64,000 nt of DNA from an uncultured Victivallales bacterium (GCA_934644965.1 CAKUDG010000001.1:124001-188000), one strand, 5' to 3'; positions 1-9,800 are shown, counted from the first letter of the stretch. The notes: generated from the sequence alone by a model not told the origin. Translations and numbers: made by a program.

Positions 1-328
1 GGAAACGCATGAAGTCTTCTTCCGGACCATCCGGGAAAAACAGCCGGATCTGCCCGTCATCATCATGAGTCTCTGCAATGTCTGGCCGGACCGGAACAGA
101 CCCGCTTATGAAAACGTCCTGAAACGGCGCGACATCATTCTGGAAACCTACGAACACGCCATCGCCGCGGGAGACCGGAAAGTCTGGTTCATCGACGGCG
201 CAACCCTCTTCGGGAAAGACGGCAGATTCGAATGCACCGTGGACGGATGTCATCCCAACGATCTCGGATTCTACCGGATGTACAGAACCGTCCTTCCCGT
301 TCTCAGAAAGGCGCTCAAAGCGCTCTGA
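1..328 (+). CDS. SGNH/GDSL-type hydrolase, C-terminal part (5' truncated by window)
   Basis: The reading frame is already open at base 2 and ends with TGA at 326-328, so only the last 108 residues are visible. The piece carries the block V motif of SGNH hydrolases, DGCHPNDLGF, whose Asp and His are the expected catalytic dyad partners. The family hydrolyses esters, often acyl or acetyl groups on lipids or glycans. The preceding stretch, PDLPVIIMSLCNVWP, looks like a core beta strand with the loop after it. The N-terminal Gly-Asp-Ser block lies outside the window, so substrate and signal peptide cannot be judged. A GH2 glycosidase starts 134 bp downstream on the same strand, which suggests, without proving, a role in de-esterifying a glycan. 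Confidence 0.8.
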   Translation, partial: ETHEVFFRTIREKQPDLPVIIMSLCNVWPDRNRPAYENVLKRRDIILETYEHAIAAGDRKVWFIDGATLFGKDGRFECTVDGCHPNDLGFYRMYRTVLPVLRKALKAL

Positions 329-462
329 GCCCTCCTCCGGCGGAGCCATTCATTTTTTTCTCACACTCCCGCATCCGCCGTCGTACTCTCATCCCCCCTC
401 CATTGCATCTCATTCCCGGAATGCGATGGAGGAAAAACTCTCAGCAGAAGGAAAAAAACAAG

Positions 463-2199
463 ATGAGTTATCCGCTTTATCCGGCAAGAGACATCGTTCC
501 CCTGGACGGAATCTGGGACTTCACATTGCTCGAAGGGGAAACCGCCTCCCGGATGCAGGAAAACGCTTTCCGCGGACTGGAATTCAGCGATCTGCAAAGC
601 GTTCCCGGCTGTTTCGACGCCGGACCGCGCTATGCCGGCAGACGCGGAATCGGAGTCTACCGGAAACGTTTCCATCTCCGCCAGGGGGGGCGTTATCTCC
701 TCAAATGCGGAGGGCTCGGCCTGACCGCGCAGATCTTCATCGACGGCAGGGAAATCGAATCCGCCGAATTTCCGTATTCGGCCTTCACTCGCATTTTCCA
801 CCTCGCGGAGGCCGGAACGCATGAAATCGTCTTTGCCGTGGACAACCGTTTTCATTCGGAGGACAACGGCGCACTCTTCCGCCCCAATTACGATTTCTAC
901 GCCTACGGCGGAATTTACAGAAACGTGGAACTCCAGAAACTGCCGGAACGGTATGCCATCGACCGCTGCCATGTGCTGACCAGGGACTGGCGGACGGGGA
1001 AAGTCGTCCTGAACGTCTTTCTTGCGGATCAGGAGGATTTCCAGGGCCCGCTTACCGTGTCCATCGCGTTCGACGATGAGGGCGAAGGCGTCACTGAGAC
1101 CCTTTTTTTCCATGCGGGCAGAGGAGCCGTCTCCGGGGAACTCTCCGTCCCGGATTTCAAAGTCTGGAGCCCGGAGCGACCGGCCCTTCACACGGTGAGG
1201 ATCCGCACGGAAACGGACTGCATCATCGAACGCTTCGGGATTCGTGAAATCAAAACGGAAGGGACTCGTCTTCTGCTGAACGGAGAGCCGTTGAAACTTC
1301 TCGGCTACAACCGTCATGAATCCCATCCGGAGTTCGGCCCGGCGCTCCCGCAGGCTCTGATGATCGAGGATCTCCAGATCCTCAGGGACATGCACTGCAA
1401 TTTCATCCGCGGATGCCATTACCCGCAGAACCAGGATTTCCTGGATCTCTGCGATCAGTACGGATTCCTGGTCTGGGAGGAAGGACTCGCATGGGGAAAT
1501 CCGCCCGAAAATCTCACAGACAGTTCCTTCCAGGAAAAACAGATCCGGCAGACACGGAAGATGATTCACAACAGCTTCAATCATCCTTCCGTCATCCTCT
1601 TCGGCTTCCTGAACGAGATGCACTCCTTCGACCCGCAGGCGCGGGAACTCACGGAAAAGCTGGTCCGGGAAATCCGCCGGCTGGATCCGACCCGGCCGGT
1701 GACGTTTGCAACAGCGTTCATTGATGATGACAAGGTGCTCGATCTGCTGGATGTCATCTCCACCAATCTCTACCCGGGATGGTACGGATGCGGATACGAG
1801 GACGCTTCGCCGGCTGACAAAATCGAACCCCGTCTGAACGAAGTCGCCGCACGGATCGACTCCGGTGAGGATACCCGGAACAAACCCTGGATCATCAGTG
1901 AAATCGGAGCCGCCGGACTGTTCGGATGTCACGACCGGCTCAAAGGACAGTGGTCGGAAGAATATCAGGCCGATTATCTGAGAAGGGTCTGCCGTTACGT
2001 TCTCGATCATTCTCGCGTCTGCGGGCTGGCGCTCTGGCAGTTCACGGACTGCCGCACCTACTCGTGCAGTCCGCATCTCAACCGCGCGCGCGGATTCAAC
2101 AACAAAGGCTCGCTTGACGAATATCGGAGGCCAAAAATGGCCTTTGACGCAGTCAGGGAGGTTTTTTCTTCCTGGAAGGAACAAAAAGAAGAAGACTGA
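463..2199 (+). CDS. Glycoside hydrolase family 2 (beta-galactosidase/beta-glucuronidase type)
   Basis: The protein has 578 residues in the usual GH2 order: an N-terminal jelly-roll sugar-binding domain (about 1-165), an Ig-like sandwich (about 170-265) and a TIM barrel (about 270-575). The catalytic residues are visible: acid/base Glu385 in GFLNEM and nucleophile Glu480 in IISEIG. Their spacing of 95 residues is typical of the family. I chose ATG 463 because MSYPLYP starts just before the conserved GIWDF strand and a purine-rich AGAAGGA lies upstream; the frame is open further upstream but unlike protein. There is no signal peptide, so action on imported oligosaccharides is likely. Family membership is firm; galactoside versus glucuronide specificity is not. 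Confidence 0.92.
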   Translation: MSYPLYPARDIVPLDGIWDFTLLEGETASRMQENAFRGLEFSDLQSVPGCFDAGPRYAGRRGIGVYRKRFHLRQGGRYLLKCGGLGLTAQIFIDGREIESAEFPYSAFTRIFHLAEAGTHEIVFAVDNRFHSEDNGALFRPNYDFYAYGGIYRNVELQKLPERYAIDRCHVLTRDWRTGKVVLNVFLADQEDFQGPLTVSIAFDDEGEGVTETLFFHAGRGAVSGELSVPDFKVWSPERPALHTVRIRTETDCIIERFGIREIKTEGTRLLLNGEPLKLLGYNRHESHPEFGPALPQALMIEDLQILRDMHCNFIRGCHYPQNQDFLDLCDQYGFLVWEEGLAWGNPPENLTDSSFQEKQIRQTRKMIHNSFNHPSVILFGFLNEMHSFDPQARELTEKLVREIRRLDPTRPVTFATAFIDDDKVLDLLDVISTNLYPGWYGCGYEDASPADKIEPRLNEVAARIDSGEDTRNKPWIISEIGAAGLFGCHDRLKGQWSEEYQADYLRRVCRYVLDHSRVCGLALWQFTDCRTYSCSPHLNRARGFNNKGSLDEYRRPKMAFDAVREVFSSWKEQKEED

Positions 2200-2200
2200 G

Positions 2201-2232
2201 AAAAACGCTTCCGAACTGCCGGGTTCGGAAGC
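2201..2232 (-). terminator. Intrinsic terminator of the SpoU-type methyltransferase gene
   Basis: A perfect 10-bp stem (GCTTCCGAAC 2207-2216 against GTTCGGAAGC 2223-2232) with a 6-nt loop is followed on the minus strand by five T residues (2205-2201). It lies 9 bp past the stop of the minus-strand methyltransferase gene. Confidence 0.8.
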
Positions 2233-2240
2233 ACAGCAGT

Positions 2241-3059
2241 TCAGCAGCAGCTGGATTTCCAGTTGCGCTGACGCGCCGCCTCATACAGCAGAATTGTCGC
2301 AGCCGTTGCCACATTCAGGGAATCCATTCTTCCGAGCATCGGGATCAGCACGCGCAGATCGGCGGAGTCCATCCAGAAGGGGGAAAGCCCGTACTGTTCG
2401 GCTCCGACGACAATCGCCACGCCGGAACGCATATCCACATCCGTATGGTATTGATCCGTATGCGGAGTTGCCGCAAGAGTCCGGATTCCCAGATTCCTCA
2501 GCCAGGCAAGCGTTTCCTCTGACGAGGCTTCCGCAAGAGGCACGGAGAAAATCGCCCCCGTGCTGGCACGGATGACATTCGGATTGAACAGATCCGTCCG
2601 CTTGTCGCAGACAATCACCCCCGTTGCGCCTGCGGCATCCGCGCTCCGGAGAATCGACCCCAGATTCCCGGGTTTCTCGATGGTTTCCGCCACCAGATAC
2701 AAACCGTCTTTCCTGGCGGGGATGTCCGCCAGAGTCTTCCGGGACATCTCGGCAACGGCAATCAGGCCTTCCGGACGATCCCGGTAGGCGATTTTCTGAA
2801 TAATCTCCGGAGTGCATTCATAGATTTCCGATCCCGCCTCCGCCAGGGCGGAGATCAGGGCCGGCTCGTTCTCGCCAAGATACATTGCCGGGGAATGGAA
2901 GGTTTCCACAATCCGGATCCCGGCGGCAAGGGCGCGGGAAAGTTCCCGGTAGCCTTCGAGAAGAGTGACGCCCATCCGGTCGCGCTCCTTCCGGTCACGG
3001 AGTGAAAAGGCCTGTTTCACCTTCGGATTTTTCAGACTGGTCAGGAGAGTGCTCTTCAT
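2241..3059 (-). CDS. SpoU/TrmH-family RNA 2'-O-ribose methyltransferase
   Basis: The protein has 272 residues. An N-terminal substrate-binding region (about 1-100, starting SLKNPKVKQA) precedes a trefoil-knotted SPOUT methyltransferase domain. All three SpoU motifs can be seen: motif 1 around EKPGNLGSILRSADA (Asn and Arg), motif 2 around VVGAEQYGLS (Glu) and motif 3 around IPMLGRMDSLNVATA (Ser and Asn, which line the SAM pocket). The family methylates the 2'-OH of rRNA or tRNA nucleotides from S-adenosylmethionine. The substrate-binding domain resembles 23S rRNA enzymes (RlmB-like or TsnR-like) more than TrmH of tRNA, but the exact target cannot be assigned by reading. The gene is followed at once by an intrinsic terminator and appears monocistronic. 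Confidence 0.9.
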   Translation of the reverse strand: MKSTLLTSLKNPKVKQAFSLRDRKERDRMGVTLLEGYRELSRALAAGIRIVETFHSPAMYLGENEPALISALAEAGSEIYECTPEIIQKIAYRDRPEGLIAVAEMSRKTLADIPARKDGLYLVAETIEKPGNLGSILRSADAAGATGVIVCDKRTDLFNPNVIRASTGAIFSVPLAEASSEETLAWLRNLGIRTLAATPHTDQYHTDVDMRSGVAIVVGAEQYGLSPFWMDSADLRVLIPMLGRMDSLNVATAATILLYEAARQRNWKSSCC

Positions 3060-3376
3060 GGGATTTTTTTCTTTCGCATTTGCATTTTCAAGTGGACGGA
3101 CAAGGGAAAAACTCTGGAATGCTCAGGAATCATTGCAGGACTGAAAGAAAAACAAGGGAAAAAGAAAATCGGACGAAGCTATGGAAGATCTCTCTCTCTG
3201 TTTCCGATTGGCCCGACTTACCCCGGTTTTTCCCGCCTTTTCCTCTGTTTTCCCGGTTTTTCCCGTTTTTTTATAAGATACACTTGAAGATGGAAAAAAT
3301 AAAACGATTGTAAAAGATATTCGTTTTTTTTCAGGACCCGCTGAAAAGCGGACGGGAAAAGGAGCCGGGAACGGAC
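3060..3376. other. Intergenic spacer between divergent genes
   Basis: This 317-bp spacer separates the minus-strand methyltransferase from the plus-strand ThiS-like gene. It contains two copies of CCCGGTTTTTCCCG (3222-3235 and 3252-3265), 30 bp apart. An AT-rich stretch at 3270-3335 is the likely promoter zone for the ThiS-like gene, but I could not fix a convincing -35/-10 pair. No further gene is evident. Confidence 0.5.
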
Positions 3377-3571
3377 ATGAAAATTTATGTGAACGGAGAA
3401 CATCTGGATTGTCTGGAAAGCCGGACGGTGCGGGAATTCCTGTGCAGTCTCGGTCTGGCTCCTGAAGATGTGCTGATCGTCCTGAACTCCGAAGCCGTCT
3501 CCGGCAGCGGACTGGATACGGAATTTGCGGAAGACGACCGTCTTGAAATCCTCCGTTTCGCGGACAGCTGA
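3377..3571 (+). CDS. ThiS/MoaD-like beta-grasp protein without the C-terminal Gly-Gly
   Basis: This 64-residue protein aligns by eye along the whole length of ThiS. It starts MKIYVNGE, has the TVREFL helix near residues 17-22, an IVLNSEAV strand and the DRLEILRF strand before the end. ThiS accepts sulfur as a thiocarboxylate on an obligatory C-terminal Gly-Gly. Here the chain stops at RFADS, a few residues short, with no Gly-Gly. Reading on past the TGA in any frame does not restore one. An AAAGGAG about 13 bp upstream supports the start. No thiF, thiG or thiH is adjacent; thiL lies 17 kb away. It could be a degenerate carrier, a protein with another role, or an unusual ThiS. The fold assignment is reasonable; the function is open. 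Confidence 0.65.
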   Translation: MKIYVNGEHLDCLESRTVREFLCSLGLAPEDVLIVLNSEAVSGSGLDTEFAEDDRLEILRFADS

Positions 3572-3625
3572 GGAAATGGAGTCCGGCACGCACTACTACT
3601 CTTCTTCACTGTACGGCTTTCCCCG

Positions 3626-3673
3626 TTCCTGTGTTGCTTCCTGCGTCCGTTTCTGTGTCGCTTCCTGCGTCCG
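3626..3673. repeat. 24-bp tandem repeat, two copies
   Basis: Two adjacent 24-bp units (3626-3649 and 3650-3673), each ending GCTTCCTGCGTCCG, match at 22 of 24 positions. Confidence 0.8.
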
Positions 3674-3896
3674 TTCTGGTCTTCCGTTCAGATGTCCTGG
3701 CTTTCTGTCCGCATGTTCCCGGCACGCTTCTTGATTCTTCGTCCGTCTTCCTCTTCACCTTTCCCTCGGTTTTCCTTTCCTCCTTTTCCCGGTTGTAGGG
3801 TCTTATTTTTCTATGAAGGAGGGAGAAAAAGCAGCGGGAAAAATCTTTCCGTTTTTCTTTTTCAGGCATAGAGAGTCCATTTTACCCCTGCGAGTT

Positions 3897-3932
3897 TTGC
3901 GAATCCTGAGGATCTTGCGAGTCTTGAGGATC
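3897..3932. repeat. 18-bp tandem repeat, two copies
   Basis: Two adjacent units of the form TTGCGARTCYTGAGGATC (3897-3914 and 3915-3932) differ at two positions. Confidence 0.8.
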
Positions 3933-4286
3933 TTCTGTATCTTCGACTCCGCTCCGCTGCGCCACCGCCCCGGCGAAGCGGATTTTTCTGGAGCTGCTCC
4001 GAATGAAGTGACTTGGCCCGGAGGAAGGGAACACTCCCAGCTCATGACAGAAAAAGGACAGATGAAAGAAAGTCATGCACCTCTTTTTCGGAAAGGGGTC
4101 TGCCGGAATCTGAAGTATCTGGGAACAGAGAAGATGGGAAGGAATTTCTTTCTTCTCTCCGGTGGAAAAGAGAAGGGATGCGGAAAAAGAGGGGAAAAAA
4201 TAGTATACATGCATGAATTTAGAATGTCAAAGGAGAGGAAGGAAAAAACGAAAAAAGATTTCCGGAAGAATGTCCTTTTCATGCTA

Positions 4287-4316
4287 TTGATTTGCAATTC
4301 ATTAGTGTTATATATA
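4287..4316 (+). promoter_or_regulatory. Possible promoter of the EF-G paralogue
   Basis: TTGATT at 4287-4292 is followed after 18 bp by TATATA (4311-4316), inside the most AT-rich stretch of the spacer. The match is moderate and several registers are possible. The predicted transcript would start just upstream of the 11-bp tandem repeat. Confidence 0.4.
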
Positions 4317-4330
4317 ACAAGAATCGGGTT

Positions 4331-4374
4331 GAAATCGGGTTGAAATCGAATTGAAATCGAATTGAAAGCGCGAT
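4331..4374 (+). repeat. 11-bp tandem repeat, about four copies
   Basis: Units GAAATCGGGTT, GAAATCGAATT, GAAATCGAATT and a degenerate fourth unit follow one another, preceded by a partial copy at 4321-4330. The period is about one helical turn, and the array would lie in the 5' leader of the EF-G paralogue. Confidence 0.85.
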
Positions 4375-4450
4375 GGAATCGGGGCGGGAAACCGCACAGG
4401 AAGAGCAGCAAGCATGAAACGGCGTCGGCCGGGAAAGGGTATGAGTAAGG

Positions 4451-6487
4451 ATGAAGTTCACCGAAGCCAGTAAAATTCGCAATTTCGTGGTGGCGGGTCA
4501 CAATGGATGCGGCAAGACGTCGCTCTGCGACCTGATGCTGTACAAGGCAAAGGCCGTGGAGCGTCTGGGCAGCGTTGACATGAAGACGAGCATCTCGGAC
4601 TTCACGCCGGATGAACAGGAAAAGCGTTCAAGCATCTATTCGGCGTATCTGAACTGTTCCTGGAAAGGGGATCACTTTTTCTTCACGGACACCCCGGGAT
4701 ATGGAGAATTTGTCGGGGAAGTGATTTCGGCCTTCCGCTCCTGCGGATCGGCAAGCATTGTACTGGACGGAGTCAACGGGATGGAAGTCGGAGCGTCCAG
4801 AGCATGGAAACTGGCGAAGAACTTTCAGATACCGAAACTGATTTTCATCAACCGTCTGGACAGGGAAATGTCGGACTTCTTTGCGGTTCTGGAACAGCTT
4901 CACGATGCGTACGGGAAGACCGTCTGCGTTCCCGTCACCCTCCCTGTCGGACGGGAAGGGAATTTCTCTCGCGTCATCAACGTCCTGAGCACACCTGAAT
5001 CGGAAATCCCGGACGATCTGAAGGACCTGGCCGCCAAATACCGCGAACAGCTGCTCGACGCCGTGGCGGAATCGGACGAGGAACTCATGAACCGTTATCT
5101 CGAAGGCGAACAGCTCACGGAAAAGGAAATCTCCAAAGGATTGCATGACGCAATTTTTGCCGGTTCCATGGTCCCTGTTTTTGCCGGAAGCGTTGCCAAA
5201 GACATCGGTGTGGAAGAGTACATGAACGGACTGATCAATCTCATGCCGAATCCTCTGGAAAGAGTCCGGACTGCGGCGGACGGGACCGTCGTCACCCCGA
5301 GCGAGGACGGTGATGCCGCCGCCTTCGTCTTCAAGAGCGTTGCCGATCCCTTCATCGGGCAGATGGCCTTCTGCCGCGTCCTCACCGGCCGGATCAAGTC
5401 CAACAGCGATCTCTTCAACCTGAACAGCGGAACCAAGGAACACATCGGCCAGCTCCTGATCCTGAACGGGAAAACCCAGACTCCCGTGGAGGAAGCTTGT
5501 CCCGGATGCATCTGCGGAATCGCCAAACTCAGAGCCACAAAAACCGGCGACACGCTCGGCGCTTCCATGACCAACAATCATCCGATGAGTCCGCAGACCT
5601 ATCCGAATCCGGTCATCTCCTTTGCCATTTCCGCGGCAAAAAGCGGCGATGAAGACAAAATCATGAACGCTCTTGCAAAACTCTCTGAAAGCGATCCCAC
5701 TCTGAAGGTCGAACGCAACGAGGAAACCCATGAGACACTCCTCCGCGGCATGGGCGAACAGCATATCATGAACGCCGTGCGGAATCTCAAGGCCCTGTCC
5801 AAGGCGGATGTGGTCCTTGCACCGCCGAAGGTCCCCTACAGGGAGACTGTCACGGCGAAGGGCGAAGCCGCCTACCGCCATAAGAAACAGTCCGGCGGGC
5901 ACGGCCAGTTCGCCGAAGTTCATCTGCGCATCGAACCGAATGAAAGCGGATATGAATTCGTCAATGCAATCGTCGGCGGAGCGATTCCGAAGAATTTCAT
6001 TCCGGCTGTGGAAAAAGGCGTCGCGGAGGCCATGGAGAGGGGACCTCTCGCCGGATGCGTTGTGGAAAAGATCAAGGTCACGGTCTATGACGGAAAGTAT
6101 CATGACGTAGACTCCTCCGAAATGGCCTTCAAGATCGCCACCAGAAAAGCCTTCCGCGAAGCCATGGGAAAGGCCAGACCTGTTCTCATGGAACCCATCA
6201 TGAATGTCAAGATCATGATCCCCGAAACCTTCACAGGAGAAATCACCGGAAATCTCAACCACAAGCGCGGCAGAATCCTCGGAATGAGTTCGGAGGAGGG
6301 ACTTCAGGTCCTTGAGGCGGAAGTCCCCCGTGCGGAACTGCTCAAGTACGCCACTGAACTGCGTTCCATGACTCAGGGACGGGGTTCCCACGAAATCGAA
6401 TTCGCGCGCTATGACATCGTCCCGACCAACGTCATGAACGAAATCATCGCGAAATTCAAGTCCGAAAACCAGGAAGAGGAGGAGTAA
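4451..6487 (+). CDS. Translation elongation factor G paralogue (EF-G2-like GTPase)
   Basis: The 678-residue protein has the five-domain EF-G order: GTPase domain (about 1-270), beta-barrel domain II, then domains III-V with the domain IV segment KKQSGGHGQFAEVHL. EF-G drives ribosomal translocation by GTP hydrolysis in the cytoplasm. The P-loop reads GHNGCGKTS. The G3 motif is DTPGYGEF rather than the usual DTPGHVDF, so the normally conserved switch II His is Tyr. The G4 motif is NRLD rather than NKxD. As I recall, the Tyr also occurs in the EF-G2 paralogue of Thermus. A second, canonical EF-G probably exists elsewhere in the genome. A GGGAAAGGG sequence lies about 12 bp before ATG 4451. A strong terminator follows the gene. 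Confidence 0.9.
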   Translation: MKFTEASKIRNFVVAGHNGCGKTSLCDLMLYKAKAVERLGSVDMKTSISDFTPDEQEKRSSIYSAYLNCSWKGDHFFFTDTPGYGEFVGEVISAFRSCGSASIVLDGVNGMEVGASRAWKLAKNFQIPKLIFINRLDREMSDFFAVLEQLHDAYGKTVCVPVTLPVGREGNFSRVINVLSTPESEIPDDLKDLAAKYREQLLDAVAESDEELMNRYLEGEQLTEKEISKGLHDAIFAGSMVPVFAGSVAKDIGVEEYMNGLINLMPNPLERVRTAADGTVVTPSEDGDAAAFVFKSVADPFIGQMAFCRVLTGRIKSNSDLFNLNSGTKEHIGQLLILNGKTQTPVEEACPGCICGIAKLRATKTGDTLGASMTNNHPMSPQTYPNPVISFAISAAKSGDEDKIMNALAKLSESDPTLKVERNEETHETLLRGMGEQHIMNAVRNLKALSKADVVLAPPKVPYRETVTAKGEAAYRHKKQSGGHGQFAEVHLRIEPNESGYEFVNAIVGGAIPKNFIPAVEKGVAEAMERGPLAGCVVEKIKVTVYDGKYHDVDSSEMAFKIATRKAFREAMGKARPVLMEPIMNVKIMIPETFTGEITGNLNHKRGRILGMSSEEGLQVLEAEVPRAELLKYATELRSMTQGRGSHEIEFARYDIVPTNVMNEIIAKFKSENQEEEE

Positions 6488-6855
6488 TAAGCCCTTTCCA
6501 AGTATTCGGCATCTCCCCTCCTCCGCAGGAAAACACCACTCCTGCGGAGAGGAATCTCAATACACGGGAAGGACCCGTGCCGGAAATGACCTCTCCGGCA
6601 CGGGTCCTTCCTTTTTCCCCATCACCTTCCTCTTCCGCAGCTTCCCCCATTTCCCTGAAACACAGAGGAGACGAGAAAAAAAAGGCCGCGCATGCCCTCC
6701 CTACGCGGCAGCAGGAAGGAATAAAGTCTATCCAGAAACAAAGGGAGAAGCGGAATGAATCCCCGGCAGGGAAGAAAAAATCTGCCGGAGAGACGGCGGA
6801 AAAACGGGAAAGCCCGAACAGACAGTTCAAGAGGGGACGGCCCCCCCTTTTCAAT
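6488..6855. other. Spacer between convergent genes, with two strong hairpins
   Basis: The EF-G paralogue and the SNF2 ATPase converge here. The left third holds a perfect 10-bp hairpin (6521-6530 against 6541-6550) and the EF-G terminator (6568-6617). The rest, 6618-6855, is purine-rich, with a short GGGG/CCCC inverted repeat near 6833-6847. No gene is evident. Confidence 0.6.
6568..6617 (+). terminator. Strong intrinsic terminator of the EF-G paralogue
   Basis: A perfect 17-bp stem (left arm 6568-6584, GGAAGGACCCGTGCCGG; right arm 6596-6612) with an 11-nt loop is followed by five T residues (6613-6617). It lies 80 bp past the stop codon. Confidence 0.9.
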
Positions 6856-9800
6856 TCAATTTGCAGCTGTGAAGGCATTCCCCGGGTCACCGAGGAGGAA
6901 TTCAAAATCCTCAAGATCCATGCCTCGCATGGCGGCGCCGGAAGCCTCCACGAGATTGCTGAAAAGCTCGCTTTTGCGCTTCTGGAGCTCCAGGACCTTT
7001 TCCTCGATGGAATCGCGGACAACGAGCTTGATGCAGTTGACGGGCTGTGTCTGACCGATGCGGTGAGTCCGGTCGGTGGCCTGAGCTTCCGCGGCGGGAT
7101 TCCACCACGGGTCGTAAATGATGACGGTGTCTGCGGAAGTGAGGTTGAGCCCGAGACCTCCGGCTTTCAGACTGAGGAGGAAGAGCCGCAGATCTGCGGA
7201 ATGATTGAAAGCATCCACCCGCGCCTGACGGTCTTTGGTGGCGCCGTCCAGATACTCATAAGTGACGCCTTCGGAGTCCAGCCAGTTCCGCACCAGCTTC
7301 AGCATGGAGGTGAACTGACTGAAGAAGAGGACCTTGTGTCCGCTGTCGATGCTTTCCATCAGGACCTCTTTCAAGAGTTCCATTTTTGCCGAACGCGGAG
7401 GCATTCCGTAAGAGGAGGAGGAGGAGGCGCGTCCATCCGCACTTGTATCTGCGGCGGAAGCACTGAGCGGGAGGAGCTTTTCCGGAAGAAGCGCCGGATC
7501 ACAGCAGATCTGACGCAGACGAAGGAGAGAAGTAAGAATTCCAATCCGGCCCGCAGGTTTTCCATCTTTGCGGAATGCTTCGCAGCTCCGGAGGGCTTCA
7601 CGCCGGAAATGATTGTACAGATCAAGCTGGCCGTTATCCATTTCGCAGCGGATGATCTGTTCCTGTTTGCCGGGCAGCTCCGTGCAGACATCCGCCTTCC
7701 TCCGGCGGAGAATGAAGGGGGAAATGCGTCTGGAAAGATCCTGAGACGCTTTCGGGTTCGTGTGGATGGCGGCGTAGCGGTTTTTGAATCCGCGGATGCT
7801 GCCGAGCATGCCCGGATGAAGGAAATCGAAAATGGACCAGAGATCTTCCGCGGAGTTTTCCAGCGGAGTGCCCGTCAGAACGAGTTTATGGTCCGCGGCA
7901 ATGGATTTGCAGATCTGAGCATTGGCGCTGGAGGGATTCTTGATGTGCTGCGCTTCATCCAGAACCAGATATTTGAAACGGAGAGGGGCAATGTGTTCGA
8001 AATCGCGTTTGGCAAGGGCATAGGAAGTCACGCAGATGTCCTGGGAGAGTGCTTTGGCCCAGAGAGGCGCCCGGTCGTGCCCGGAAATGGGAAGAATGCG
8101 CAGGTCCGGAAGGAATTTCCGGGCCTCCCGCACCCAGTTGTCCACCAGACTGGTCGGACAGACAATCAGCGCCGGAAGATTCTCCTGCGGCGCCGTACTG
8201 AAAAGCGCCAGAGACTGAATCGTCTTCCCCAGCCCCATTTCATCCGCCAGAATCAGATTGAATCCTCTTGTGCCAAGTGTCTTCATCCAAAGGACACCCG
8301 CCTGCTGATAATTACGCAGATCTCCGTGGAAAAGTTTTCTGTCCAGCTGAAGTTCTCCGGAGCGACTGTCCTGCACGGCGGATTCCATTTCCAGCTTCAG
8401 ACGCAGGAACTCCGCGGGAACCGCTCCCGGAATCTCGGCCCCCAGTTCCGCCCAGTACACGGCTCCGGAACGCGGAATCCGCAGAAATTCCGCATCCGGA
8501 TCCGAGGGCGACGGCGGAAGCTGTTCCACAATATCCGCAATCGCAGAGGCAAAACGGCGGAAGGGCCGGGGCAGTTTGATGAAAACAGAAGCGTTCCCCG
8601 TATTGATGAAATATTCATCGTTCTTCGCCGAAAGAACCAGATCCTTCCAGCGGACCGGACAGGAGGCGCTGTAGAGAGAAAGGCGAAGATCGAAATATTC
8701 GGCCGTCTCCGCAACGATTTTCTGTTCCATGCGGAGATTGGAGGAATCGCCGGAGAGTGCGGCGAGACTGGAAGACATCAGGAATTCACGCCCGCTGCGC
8801 AGCCACATGGGAATGACTTCGTCGATGAACGCTCCGATGGCCTCGCGGTCGCGGAGGATGAGACGTGTCTCCCCGTCCGCGCTCTTTCCCCCCTTGAGCA
8901 TCTCGAATCCGAAATTCACCAGCTCGCGGACAGCTTCAAACTCGCCTTTGGAATTCCGGCGCCAGAATTTTCCTCCGTGGGAGGCCAGACGCAGCTGATC
9001 GGCTTTGCAGAGACGCCCGTCATAGTCGAAGAGGACCTCCATCTCCAGGGATCCGTCCTCATGGATGACGGCGTCATACATGGTCTTGAACTTCCGCTGA
9101 CGGAGTTTGACTCCGCCCGTGGCAATGATTTTCACCGGCATGATCTGTTCTGCCGCAACAAGCATTTTCGCCGCCTTTGCATCACAGGGCTGAACCGTCG
9201 TCCGGAGAAAACTGCGCAGCCATGCCACATCCATCTGGGCGGGGATCCACCAGTATTCCCCCAGCATCCCGACCCAGCAGCCGACACGGCCCGTAATGAC
9301 CTTCACATCCTTCAGCGGCAGAGTCGAACCGTTCACCACAATCGCCGAACGAAGAAGAAACCCCCGGGCAACTTTTTCCAGCAGAAGAATCGGCGTCGCC
9401 GGCTCCCGGTGAACCACCACCTTCTCCCCGAGACGGCGGAAGTTCTGGAATCCGGGCAGACAATGAAAAAATTCAGCGCACTGCTCTGCATCCAGTGAAA
9501 GTTTCGTGCCGTCCTGAGCGGCGTTGATCGCAAGGAAACGGATGATCTGACGGTCCTGCTGAGGAAAGGCGGTCAGCTGCAGCGTCGCGGCCAGGCTTTT
9601 CCCGAAATGCAGCTGCCGCAGATTGTTCAGATTCCCCCCGTACTGACGGGTCCCCATCTTCAGGGAAACCGTCAGCGGCACCCGTTCCCATTTGCTCGGG
9701 ACGTGCGGAAATTCCGACTCGGCGTCGATGGAGACAAAAGCCGTGGACGGAGTCAGCGCCTGAGTCAGCAGTTCGGGCAGTCCCGAGAACTTCAGCCCCG

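Larger units (their letters stand above)
3572..4450. other. Long spacer rich in short tandem repeats upstream of the EF-G paralogue
   Basis: No convincing gene occurs in these 879 bp. Open frames present on both strands read as low-complexity Arg/Lys/Ser/Phe-rich peptides. The spacer is strongly strand-asymmetric and holds three separate short tandem repeats (3626-3673, 3897-3932 and 4331-4374) and a possible promoter near its right end. Confidence 0.6.

Noticed and set aside
361..2184. 607-codon minus-strand open frame over the GH2 gene
   Set aside because: The plus frame has both GH2 catalytic Glu residues and full domain order; the antisense frame has no recognisable motif.
3606..3869. 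Minus-strand frame encoding Thr-Asp-Ala-Gly-Ser repeats
   Set aside because: It follows from translating the 24-bp DNA repeat. It has no ribosome binding site and is Lys/Arg-rich outside the repeat.
6577..9498. 973-codon plus-strand open frame antisense to the SNF2 gene
   Set aside because: It is a codon-bias shadow. The minus strand carries all SNF2 motifs in the right order, and the antisense product is His/Arg/Gly-rich with no domain.
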